Below are positions 36,843 through 44,825 of a stretch of DNA of 64,000 bases, one piece after another. Within the stretch, counting starts at the first letter, position 1; each line of letters opens with the position of its first letter. Source of the stretch: Roseiconus lacunae (GTDB taxonomy: Bacteria; Planctomycetota; Planctomycetia; Pirellulales; Pirellulaceae); assembly GCF_008312935.1 (NCBI RefSeq), contig NZ_VSZO01000010.1, positions 495,879 to 559,878 on the forward strand, written 5' to 3'. The position numbers and the translations under genes are program-made. The notes below the pieces were generated by a model. The model saw only the letters and a program-made list of their open reading frames with translations, searched no databases and was not told the origin of the DNA.

Positions 36843-37724
36843 ATGGAAATCGATCAGCTCCGATATTTTTTGAAACTGGCCGAGAACCGCAACTTCACGC
36901 GGGCGGCTGAGGAGTTGCTGATTTCGCAACCTGCCCTCAGCCGGTCGATCCAGCGACTCGAAGAAGAACTCGGTGTCCCGCTGGTCGTTCGCAAAAGCAA
37001 GGCGTTGGACCTGACCGATGCCGGCTTGCTCATGAAGTCACGAGCCGAACAGATCATGGCGATCATCGATGACACCAAAGCTCGGATTACCGACGATGGA
37101 GAATCGGGGCGCATTCGGCTCGGCGCGATCCCGACCATCGCGCCGTACTTCCTGCCGCCATTCTTGAAGCGGTTTGCCAAGGACTTCCCCAAAGCCAAAG
37201 TCGAATTGCACGAAGACACGACGCAGAACCTGCTGGCGGGGTGCTCACAAGGCGAGATCGATTTGTTGATCCTGGCGCTCCCCGTGGTCGGCAAGCATCT
37301 AGCCGTTGAAACGTTATTCACTGAAGAACTGCTGTTGGTTTTGGCCGAGAATCATCCATTGCTAGAGAAAAAGCAGATTCGCGCCACAGACATCGAAACG
37401 CTTCCTTTCGTGGTGCTTAACGAAGCACACTGTCTGTCCGATACGATTTCGACGTACTGTCGTGGTCGCTCGTTCCAGCCGGTCACGGTCGGCCGAACCA
37501 ATCAACTTTCGATGGTGCAGGAACTCGTCGCCCTGTCAGAAAGTGTGTCCTTCGTCCCCGAGATGGCAGCCAAGCTCGATCGCGCCGAGTCACGTGTTTA
37601 TCGATCGATCTCGGGATCAAAACCGACACGAACGATCGCGATGATCTGGGACCCCTATCGGTTTCAAAGTCGACTGATCCAAACGATGCGGGAAAAGCTA
37701 AAAGCCGAAGTGCTCAAGCGTTAA
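36843..37724 (+). CDS. LysR-family regulator, OxyR-like with both redox cysteines
   Basis: A 293-residue LysR-type regulator. The N-terminal winged HTH ([33 protein letters not shown]) is canonical. In the sensor domain, [16 protein letters not shown] places Cys197 and Cys206 nine residues apart with the HCL-x-D context, the same as Cys199/Cys208 of E. coli OxyR. This suggests peroxide sensing by disulfide formation. No catalase or peroxiredoxin gene is adjacent, so targets are unknown. Confidence 0.88.
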   Translation: MEIDQLRYFLKLAENRNFTRAAEELLISQPALSRSIQRLEEELGVPLVVRKSKALDLTDAGLLMKSRAEQIMAIIDDTKARITDDGESGRIRLGAIPTIAPYFLPPFLKRFAKDFPKAKVELHEDTTQNLLAGCSQGEIDLLILALPVVGKHLAVETLFTEELLLVLAENHPLLEKKQIRATDIETLPFVVLNEAHCLSDTISTYCRGRSFQPVTVGRTNQLSMVQELVALSESVSFVPEMAAKLDRAESRVYRSISGSKPTRTIAMIWDPYRFQSRLIQTMREKLKAEVLKR

Positions 37725-37959
37725 CGTGTCGAATTGATTGCAATTCCATCGCCTTTCCGTTGCGGGCGAACGAAGTAAAACTTCGCCCCCCAAAGGACGA
37801 GCTGATCGTGAAGTCGTGTTTCGCAATTGACGAACTTCGGCAGCCTTCAATAATCCGACGAACAGCCTTTTGACGGATCGACGACCGAGAAGACCACATT
37901 CCCGGTAGGGCATTTGCAGGCGATCCGTGACCGCATCTTTATCAGGGGAGCCATCAGCG

Positions 37960-38223
37960 ATGCAAGAATCTTGCGATGCACAACGAGACGTGGTCCTAAC
38001 CGAAGATTTGATTGATGAGATCAATCTTCACAAGTACTACTTAAGCGAGCGCGCCGGCTACGATGTCGGCTGGGACCACGCGGTCGATGACTGGAAACAG
38101 ATGCGGGCGAACGAAGCACAGGCGAACGTTCAATTGCAAACCGAAGTGGAACGGTCCGAAAAGCCGAAGAATCGCATTGGCGGTTTCTTCAAGCGACTGC
38201 TTTCAAAAGCGGCTATGATGTAA
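37960..38223 (+). CDS. Small soluble protein, DUF2934-like
   Basis: An 87-residue protein. The ATG at 37960 is chosen because AGGGGAG (about 37944-37950) lies at ideal distance; a GTG at 37927 has no such site. The core EINLHKYYLSERAGYDVGWDHAVDDWKQM resembles the short DUF2934 pattern (Tyr, Arg-x-Gly, Asp-Trp). The tail NRIGGFFKRLLSK is a basic amphipathic helix that could touch membrane or nucleic acid. Function unknown. Confidence 0.72.
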   Translation: MQESCDAQRDVVLTEDLIDEINLHKYYLSERAGYDVGWDHAVDDWKQMRANEAQANVQLQTEVERSEKPKNRIGGFFKRLLSKAAMM

Positions 38224-38280
38224 AGGCAATCGATCAGCCGAGGGACGTCGCCTTTAGTTATTGCGCCCCTAGTTATTGCG

Positions 38281-38341
38281 GCAAGACGTTATCGCAGTGC
38301 AACCGTGGCTAACGCGGCTCGGCTAATCTAAAATCAAGCTG
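38281..38341 (-). repeat. Dispersed degenerate intergenic repeat, copy E
   Basis: Read on the minus strand: CAGCTTGATTTTAGATTAGCC, then GAGCCGCGTTAGCCACGGTT, then GCACTGCGATAACG. The CAG-TT-ATTTTAGA lead is shared with copy A, and the GATTAGCCGA/GCGTT-GCCACGGTT block with copy D. Upstream of it AGTTATTGCG occurs twice within 20 bp (about 38257-38280). Confidence 0.6.
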
Positions 38342-38472
38342 AAACACTGCACAAGCAGTTCGAATTCGGCGATTTGACGGTGATCAGGGTTCCCATCGCG
38401 TTATGTTCCAATTGACTGCTGCTTCGTCATATTCACTTGGAACAAAGCTTTAAACGTTGACCACCTGTCATT

Positions 38473-39687
38473 GTGAGTTCGGACTTTCATCTTATCGAAA
38501 TCGGCGTGATCGTCGCCGGAAAACTTGACGCCATTGACGCACGCTCGACCAAGCTCGCAGTCGAGCAGACCGATGCGCGATTGAGTGAGTTGTTTGCTGG
38601 GTTCAAATTTGATTTCTTTGAGATCAAGCGTCCCGAAATGACGGCCTCGGTCAGCGAGGGATCCGGACGTGTCGAACCGAGTTTGTTGTTGCAGCAAGCG
38701 GTCGAGGAACGCGATGCGAAGCATTGGGACTTCGCGTTTGTCTTGACCAGTGCCGAGTTAACCGGCAACTACTCGCCGTATTGCTTCGCCGCACTCAGTC
38801 GTCCGCTCGATGCGGCGGTGATCTCCCTTTCGCTCATCGATCCGCAGGCCCTGGGTGTCGATGTCGATCATACCGAGCGAGTCGTGCGGATCGCGCGCAG
38901 GTTAAGTCGCTTGATGTTGCATGCCCTTGGCCATTTGACGGGACTACCGAAATCCGATCACCCCAACGATCTGCTCTATCATCCTCCGTCTGCGGCCGCG
39001 CTTGACATGATGGCGGGGATCGACGAGGAATTTTTGGGACGCCAGCGTTCGGCGCTCCTTGAGATTGCCGATCAGCGTTTGGAGGAAGGCGTCGGTCGTC
39101 GCATGGGAGGCCTGCTGTTCGGCGTGCGTGCGGCATGGATCAATCGTCGCGAGATCTTTCAGGCGATCCGGGCGGCTCGACCTTGGCAATTCCCACAACG
39201 CCTGAGCCGATTGACGATCGCATCGTTTTCGACTCTCGCCATTTTGCTAATGACGGCCGAGGCTTGGGATCTGGCGCTCGCGCAGAGTTTTGAACGCGTC
39301 GTGCTGCTATTCTTCTTCACGCTTTTGCTGACAACCATCTATGTCGTCATTCGCCAGCAGCTTTTGGTGCGCCGTCGCCACCGCCGCAGCGAACAATCGG
39401 TGGTCACCTCAGCTTCTGCGTTTTGCATCGTGTTGACGGGCATGGCGACGACATGGGCGACCCTGTTTTTCTTTGGCAGTTTGGTCGGCTTGCTGCTGTT
39501 CCCGGGGGATCTTGTCGCCCACTGGGCAAGCTCGACGGTCAACAGCGCCCGGCAGCTGTCGTGGTGGGACTGGCCTCAAATGGCGATGTTTGCCGCTTCG
39601 TTGGGATTGCTGATCGGTGCGTTGGGGGCGAGTTTTGAATCACAGCACTATTTTCGCCACATCATCTTTGTCGACGAAGAGATTTAA
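38473..39687 (+). CDS. Membrane protein with degenerate metzincin-like motif
   Basis: A 404-residue protein starting at GTG 38473. The N-terminal half is soluble and contains LMLHALGHLTGLPKSDHPNDLLYHP (residues 148-171). It follows the matrixin/archaemetzincin layout HExxHxxGxxH...(D)xxLMY, but the catalytic Glu is Ala and the third His is Lys. The C-terminal half has four to five membrane segments (about 230-400). It may be a pseudo-protease with a binding or regulatory role; that is inference. It lies upstream of a K+ channel gene on the same strand. Confidence 0.8.
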   Translation: MSSDFHLIEIGVIVAGKLDAIDARSTKLAVEQTDARLSELFAGFKFDFFEIKRPEMTASVSEGSGRVEPSLLLQQAVEERDAKHWDFAFVLTSAELTGNYSPYCFAALSRPLDAAVISLSLIDPQALGVDVDHTERVVRIARRLSRLMLHALGHLTGLPKSDHPNDLLYHPPSAAALDMMAGIDEEFLGRQRSALLEIADQRLEEGVGRRMGGLLFGVRAAWINRREIFQAIRAARPWQFPQRLSRLTIASFSTLAILLMTAEAWDLALAQSFERVVLLFFFTLLLTTIYVVIRQQLLVRRRHRRSEQSVVTSASAFCIVLTGMATTWATLFFFGSLVGLLLFPGDLVAHWASSTVNSARQLSWWDWPQMAMFAASLGLLIGALGASFESQHYFRHIIFVDEEI

Positions 39688-39799
39688 CTTTGATCATAAT
39701 GGCGGCTCGACGCGGCCGCGATCACAGCACAGACTGCTCGCTCACCGACTCAAGCGGGTAAACGTGTGATCCCGGGCCAGCCATTGTTTTGCGTGGAGC

Positions 39800-40849
39800 A
39801 TGAACGTTCGACCGTCCCATCTGAATCGATCTGCCGACGCACCGTTTACGAAGATTCGTCGCGGTGCGGCTGCACTATTGGCGATTGTCATGTTTGCGGT
39901 ACTCGGCTTTCGCTACCTCGCCCACTACGATTGGATCGAATCGTTATGGATGGTGGTGATCACGATCTCAACGGTCGGCTATGGTGAACACAGCACCCTG
40001 AGTACGGCATCGCAGCTACTTTCGATCATGGTGATCTTACTCGGGACCACCGCCGGGGCTTACACCTTTACCGGCCTGATCCAACTCACGCTACAAGGCG
40101 AATTGGACCGTGCCTTTGGACTTCGACGTATGGAACGAGAAATTTCGCGACTGAAAAACCACACGATCATTTGTGGATTTGGCAAGAGTGGTCCGATCCT
40201 CGCCGAAGACCTTTCTCGATCGAATTGTGGCTTCGTGATTCTTGAAATCGATCACACCAACTACCAACAAGCGATCGAGATGGGCTATCTGGCGATCAAC
40301 GCCGACGCGACCGATGAGGAAGCCTTGAAGGAGGCAAACATCACCGAAGCGGGGGCGATCGTGGTCGCGTTACCGAGTGATGCCGAGAACGTCTTTATCA
40401 CCCTCTCGGCTCGCAATCTTTGCCCTTCGATCCGGATCGTAGCGCTCGCCGATCAAGAGAGCACCTCACGGAAACTGCGACAGGCGGGCGCCAATGAGGT
40501 CGTCCTCGGTCATCAAATGGTCGCCGAATACTTGTCTCGTCTGGTGACCCGCCCGATCGCCGCACAGTTTTTCTCTTCACTGACACAGCCCGAATTCCAG
40601 GACCTGATGTTGGATGAGTTGGCGATTCCAGACGGCAGTGACCTCGATCGACGCTCGATCGCCGAACTTCGAATCCGCGACAAACATCAATTGCTAGTCG
40701 TTGCGGTGAAAACAAAGGAAGACACGCTAGACTTCAATCCGTCCGGGGATCGTGTCTTTCAATCCGGAGAAACGGTGCTAGTGATGGGGAAATTGAAAGA
40801 CGTGCATCGGTTTCAACAGTCTCACAACCTGATCGAAACGATTAGCTAA
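39800..40849 (+). CDS. Potassium channel with RCK/TrkA domain
   Basis: A 349-residue protein: two membrane segments (about 22-38 and 73-95) flank the pore helix and selectivity filter STVGYGE (Thr58-Gly62). A cytoplasmic RCK-N Rossmann domain follows with GFGKSG (126-131) and a NAD/nucleotide-type acidic end ILEID, then an RCK-C (TrkA-C) domain (about 265-345). This is the MthK-like layout. It probably conducts K+ across the inner membrane and is gated by ligand binding to RCK. Confidence 0.92.
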   Translation: MNVRPSHLNRSADAPFTKIRRGAAALLAIVMFAVLGFRYLAHYDWIESLWMVVITISTVGYGEHSTLSTASQLLSIMVILLGTTAGAYTFTGLIQLTLQGELDRAFGLRRMEREISRLKNHTIICGFGKSGPILAEDLSRSNCGFVILEIDHTNYQQAIEMGYLAINADATDEEALKEANITEAGAIVVALPSDAENVFITLSARNLCPSIRIVALADQESTSRKLRQAGANEVVLGHQMVAEYLSRLVTRPIAAQFFSSLTQPEFQDLMLDELAIPDGSDLDRRSIAELRIRDKHQLLVVAVKTKEDTLDFNPSGDRVFQSGETVLVMGKLKDVHRFQQSHNLIETIS

Positions 40850-40983
40850 CACAGTCCCGACAGGAAGTCGCCCCCCATCAATCAAGCGACGGGACTTAGC
40901 CTGGGAAAGCACGCGACAATCGTCACGCGACTCATCGTGGAATCGAATTGTAATGCAGCACTGGGTGCCTCGTCCGCAGACGC

Positions 40984-41472
40984 CTATCTGTATCGACCAC
41001 GAAGCTCTCGATAAAGCTCGTTCGCTGGTTTGCTGCGTTTGAGTCGTTGCCGCACGTCGGTCTCGTCGCTGCGAAACTTGGATTCGAGCGCATGCCCGAC
41101 TCGCTTTAGCAAGCGGCGTGGATCAACCGGTTTGGTCAAGACTTCGCGGGCGCCTAGATCGATCGCTCGACGATGAATCTCGGGTGACTCGTTACCTGTG
41201 ACGACGATGATCGGCACGTTTTTAAGAATCGGATCTTCCTGTGCGATCTGTAGCAGATAATTTCCGCTAACGTCCGGCATTGAGATATCGACGAGAACAA
41301 GGTCAGGACTTTCCTGCTTCATCCGTCCCGCCGCATCGATTGAATCACAGATACCGACCACGTTCCAGTATCCGGCTACATTCAGGTGCGCCGTGATTAC
41401 ATCGATCACGATTTGCTCGTCGTCAATGACGAGAATCTTGCTGTTGGTGATGTTTTTGTCACTATCAAACAT
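40984..41472 (-). CDS. Stand-alone response regulator receiver
   Basis: A 162-residue CheY-like protein: acidic pair DDE (about 17-19), phospho-acceptor Asp62 in LVLVDISMPDVSG, switch Thr in VVTGNES and Lys in VLTKPVD. The C-terminal 35 residues are basic and helical, with no known output domain. No histidine kinase is adjacent. It may act through protein-protein contacts. Confidence 0.9.
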   Translation of the reverse strand: MFDSDKNITNSKILVIDDEQIVIDVITAHLNVAGYWNVVGICDSIDAAGRMKQESPDLVLVDISMPDVSGNYLLQIAQEDPILKNVPIIVVTGNESPEIHRRAIDLGAREVLTKPVDPRRLLKRVGHALESKFRSDETDVRQRLKRSKPANELYRELRGRYR

Positions 41473-41761
41473 GAAAAGGCTCCGGTCGTCCTGACTTTCG
41501 CTAGAGAGAGTGTGACTCAGAGTTAAGTGGACTGTCGATGCGGTGCACCTTGCATCGAAGTGTGTCAGCGGTTGGCATCATCAGCAAAGGCTACATCAGA
41601 AAAGTCAGCCGTCCTTTCGAAATAGACGGGGGAGTTCCCTCACCTTGGATCTTTATGGACAACGTCGCAAGTCAAAAGGGGGGCACACACGATGGTTCCG
41701 TAAGCCTCGACAAAACTTGACCTAGGGAACCGATGCAGGCAGCCGACGGAGCGATTCGGAT

Positions 41762-43045
41762 ATGAAAGTTGGAATGAAAGTGCGTTCAATAGGGATCGGT
41801 CTAGCACTGACCGGCCTGATTGGCACGTCGAATCTGTGCGCCGACGGCACGATTCGCGACGGCGTGGGCGCACGCAGTATTGGTCGTGGCGGAACGAACA
41901 TCGCACATCATGACAACGCGCATGTCATGTTGGACAACCCATCCGGTCTTGCGCGACTCGAAGGTGAACATCTTTTTGAAATCGGTGGACACCTCTTGCT
42001 AACGGACTTGGAATATTGGGACGCCGATAACCCACGAACGGGAGATACGGACAACCCATTTCCGATCGGTGAAGTTGCGATCGCTAAACGGCTCAGCGAT
42101 GACGTCGTCGTCGGCCTAGGGATGTTCTCGCATGCCGGCTTTGCCGCCGAATATACGATGAACGGGCCATCCCCCTTTTCAGGTCCACGGCACTACAAGT
42201 CGATCGGCGCCCTCGCGCGTCTCTTGCCAACGCTGTCACTACGACTCACCGATCGATTGTCAGCCGGTGCGGCCGTAGGAGCCTCGGTCGGACACATCGA
42301 ATTCGAAGGCCCCTATACCCTACAAGGACCGAACGCGCTTGCCGGGACACCTACTTTGGTCGACGCCCAAGGCACCGGGGTCGCACCCCACTGGTCGGTC
42401 GGTTTGCAATATGAATTGACCGAAGCGACAACGATCGGAATTTCCTATATCGCGGAAACCGAAATGTCTCTTAACGGCACCACCGTGACGACGGTACCGC
42501 TCGCCGGGACCGCCCGGTACGACTCGGTCATCGAAAAGTCATGGCCGAAAATGCTGGGGATCGGGATCGCCCATCGTACCGCCGCGGATCGGACGTTTTC
42601 GATGGATGCGATTTGGTTAGATTGGTCCGGCTCGTATCAACAGATTGATCTCAACCTCAAAACGCCTGACAACCCAACGTTCCAAGTTTTGGCTCCCACG
42701 CTGGTCGAATCGATTCCGCTGAGTTGGCGCGATACCGTGTCATTGCGATTCGGAGTTGAACAGCCGCTTGCCAACGACAATGTTTTCCGCGTCGGTTACG
42801 CCTATCACCGCAATCCGATTCCCTCGGCCACGTTAACTCCATTCATTCAAACGACGGTGGAACATTCGTTGTGCTTTGGCTACGGATGGAATTGGGGCGG
42901 ATGCGAGATGGATTTTGCCTACCAGTGGATGTTCGGTCCGGATCAATACGTCGGAACGAGTGATTTCACGGGTGGTGACTTTGACCAAAGTGGGACCTTC
43001 GCTGCGGCTCACCAGTTTTCTCTTAGCCTACGTCGGCGCCGTTGA
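41762..43045 (+). CDS. FadL/OmpP1-family outer membrane channel
   Basis: A 427-residue protein with a signal peptide (ending near NLCADG), the FadL N-terminal hatch pattern DGVGARSIGRGGTNIAHHDNAHVMLDNPSGLARL, and a long run of alternating polar/hydrophobic strands ending with a C-terminal aromatic/hydrophobic strand (AAHQFSLSLRRRR). FadL-type channels move long-chain fatty acids or other hydrophobic molecules. The N-terminus has two possible starts (41762 and 41774). Confidence 0.88.
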   Translation: MKVGMKVRSIGIGLALTGLIGTSNLCADGTIRDGVGARSIGRGGTNIAHHDNAHVMLDNPSGLARLEGEHLFEIGGHLLLTDLEYWDADNPRTGDTDNPFPIGEVAIAKRLSDDVVVGLGMFSHAGFAAEYTMNGPSPFSGPRHYKSIGALARLLPTLSLRLTDRLSAGAAVGASVGHIEFEGPYTLQGPNALAGTPTLVDAQGTGVAPHWSVGLQYELTEATTIGISYIAETEMSLNGTTVTTVPLAGTARYDSVIEKSWPKMLGIGIAHRTAADRTFSMDAIWLDWSGSYQQIDLNLKTPDNPTFQVLAPTLVESIPLSWRDTVSLRFGVEQPLANDNVFRVGYAYHRNPIPSATLTPFIQTTVEHSLCFGYGWNWGGCEMDFAYQWMFGPDQYVGTSDFTGGDFDQSGTFAAAHQFSLSLRRRR

Positions 43046-43442
43046 TTCATCCCTGAACCATCGGCCATCCGAGCAAGCTCAATCGCGAAGCGGCGACAGA
43101 TGTTGTTTCCACCTGCCATCGCTTCGCGACTCTGACCCTTTCGCGACGATAACCCCGGACTAACGTCCGAGGCTATCGTCTGCCGTCACTTCGTGACTAA
43201 AAAATTCTGATCGTTGAATCGCGAAGCGATGGTATGCAATAGCCCCGGATGCAAATCCGGGGTTCAAGGCAGTTCGTCGTATTGCAATCGCGAAGCGATG
43301 ACAGGTGCTCTTACCGCCTGCCTTCGCTTCGCAAATGGGGGAACGATGATATGGAAGCCCTGGTTGTCACGCCCCGCCTAAACACGATCTGATATACTGG
43401 CGCACGTTGGGAGGGGCACTCCAACCGATGGTTTAATCAGCC
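43046..43442. other. Spacer with left repeat array before the transposase gene
   Basis: This gene-free stretch holds the left 205-bp repeat array (43080-43332). After it, about 43385-43425 contains a small hairpin (GTTGG...CCAAC around 43407-43427) just before the transposase start, which may be part of the element's left end. Confidence 0.6.
43080..43332 (+). repeat. 205-bp-period repeat array, left side
   Basis: Unit L1 (43080-43284) is complete. L2 (43285-43332) is cut off after the first hairpin. The start CAATCGCGAAGCG recurs exactly 205 bp apart. Each unit contains a TCGCGAAGCGA...TCGCTTCGCGA-type stem, a CGGAC...GTCCG hairpin, a GTCAC-TTC-GTGAC hairpin and a CCCCGGAT-GCAA-ATCCGGGG hairpin. 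Confidence 0.92.
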
Positions 43443-43907
43443 ATGGCGTCTCATCACGGAATTCTTGTTCACGTCGTTTTCTCAACGAAATATCGCCGTC
43501 CTGTTTTGCTGGACGATTGGCGAGACGACTTGTTCGCCTATATGGGCGGCACAATCAGAGAACACAAGGCGGTGCTGCTGAAATCGGGCGGCGTCGAGGA
43601 CCATGTACATTTGCTAATAAAATTTCACCCTCAGTTTGCAATCTCGTCGACTATTCAGATGCTTAAGGCTAACTCGTCTAAATGGGTAAACGAGCAACAG
43701 AAAACAAGATTCAAATTTCAATGGCAAACAGGATATGGTGCGTTTACTGTCAGCCAATCGATGGCTGATGTGGTCAAAGAATATATCTCGAAGCAGCGCG
43801 AGCACCATCAAAGACTTTCGTTTCAACAAGAGTATCTGGCGATTCTGCGAAAGCATCAAATTGACTTTGACCCCAAGTATGTATTCGAACAGGAGTTGGC
43901 ATCCTGA
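43443..43907 (+). CDS. tnpA: IS200/IS605-family Y1 transposase TnpA
   Basis: A 154-residue HUH single-strand transposase. The HUH motif is HVH (His54, His56) in VEDHVHLLIKF. The catalytic Tyr114 lies in EYISKQREHH with Gln118 four residues later. All key residues are present, so the enzyme appears intact. The base composition is more AT-rich than its neighbours. There is no tnpB. The gene is embedded between two arrays of the same hairpin-rich 205-bp repeat, an arrangement like REP-associated transposases. Confidence 0.92.
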   Translation: MASHHGILVHVVFSTKYRRPVLLDDWRDDLFAYMGGTIREHKAVLLKSGGVEDHVHLLIKFHPQFAISSTIQMLKANSSKWVNEQQKTRFKFQWQTGYGAFTVSQSMADVVKEYISKQREHHQRLSFQQEYLAILRKHQIDFDPKYVFEQELAS

Positions 43908-43961
43908 AGTCAACAGCTGTGCTCTTTAAAACTGAAAAAGCAGCGCAGAATGAATGTGTCT

Positions 43962-44479
43962 CAATCGCGAAGCGGCGACAGATGTTGTTACCACCTGCCG
44001 TCGCTTCGCGACTCTGACCCTTTCGCGACGATAACCCCGGACTGACGTCCGAGGCTATCGTCTGCCGTCACTTCGTGACTAAAAAATTCTGATCGTTGAA
44101 TCGCGAAGCGATGGTATGCAATAGCCCCGGATGCAAATCCGGGGTTCAGGACAGGTCGTCGTATTGCAATCGCGAAGCGATGACAGGTGCTCTTACCGCC
44201 TGCCTTCGCTTCGCGACTCTCACCCTTTCGCGACGATACCCCCGGACTGACGTCCGAGGCTATCGCCTGCCGTCACTTCGTGACTAAAAAATTCTGACCG
44301 TTGAATCGCGAAGCGATGGTATGCAATAGCCCCGGATGCAAATCCGTTGTTCAGAGCAGGTCGTCGTATTGCAATCGCGAAGCGATGACAGGTGCTCTTA
44401 CCGCCTGCCATCGCTTCGCGACTCTCACCCTTTCGCGACGATACCCCCGGACTGACGTCCGAGGCTATCGCCTGCCGTC
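43962..44479 (+). repeat. 205-bp-period repeat array, right side
   Basis: R1 (43962-44166), R2 (44167-44371) and a partial R3 (44372-44479) lie head to tail with a period of exactly 205 bp, in the same orientation as the left array. In R2 the arms TCGCGAAGCGA (44170-44180) and TCGCTTCGCGA (44206-44216) pair perfectly. In R1, CCCCGGAT/ATCCGGGG (44125-44132 with 44137-44144) is perfect, while in R2 the matching right arm is mutated. Confidence 0.93.
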
Positions 44480-44825
44480 TTCCTGCTCGATCGGGGGGCA
44501 CACGGTGCGATCACTTGGCGGCTGAGCATTGCGCGCTGCCGTCGCCCTGCGACTGCCTGCAGGCGAATTGATCCGTCGAGAGGGGAGTGATTTTTGAGAC
44601 CGATTCGTCACGGGGAATGTCTCATTCTTGATATCGGCGCTGTTCCAGTCTCCAACCTGTCCACACACGTGTAACAATGGACTGGGCGTGCAAGGCTTGC
44701 TCGCTTGTTTTCTCCAAACCGAAGGCGAATCCTTGCACCTGACGAGACATGGGGGACATTTTGGACCAAAATGGATGTCCTGCCCGCCTGACTCATCTGA
44801 TCGACCACGTCTCAGATTCTTCCGA
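44480..44825. other. Spacer between repeat array and PSD1 gene
   Basis: About 350 bp with no supported gene. The frame of the PSD1 protein stays open upstream to 44628, but that part (Cys/Pro/His-rich) precedes a good signal peptide and is probably untranslated. Confidence 0.55.

Noticed and set aside
44096..44525. Short plus-strand open frames inside the 205-bp repeats (two similar 63-74 residue peptides starting MNREAMVCNSPG)
   Set aside because: They are translations of the hairpin repeat itself, recur only because the unit recurs, and have no ribosome-binding site or domain.
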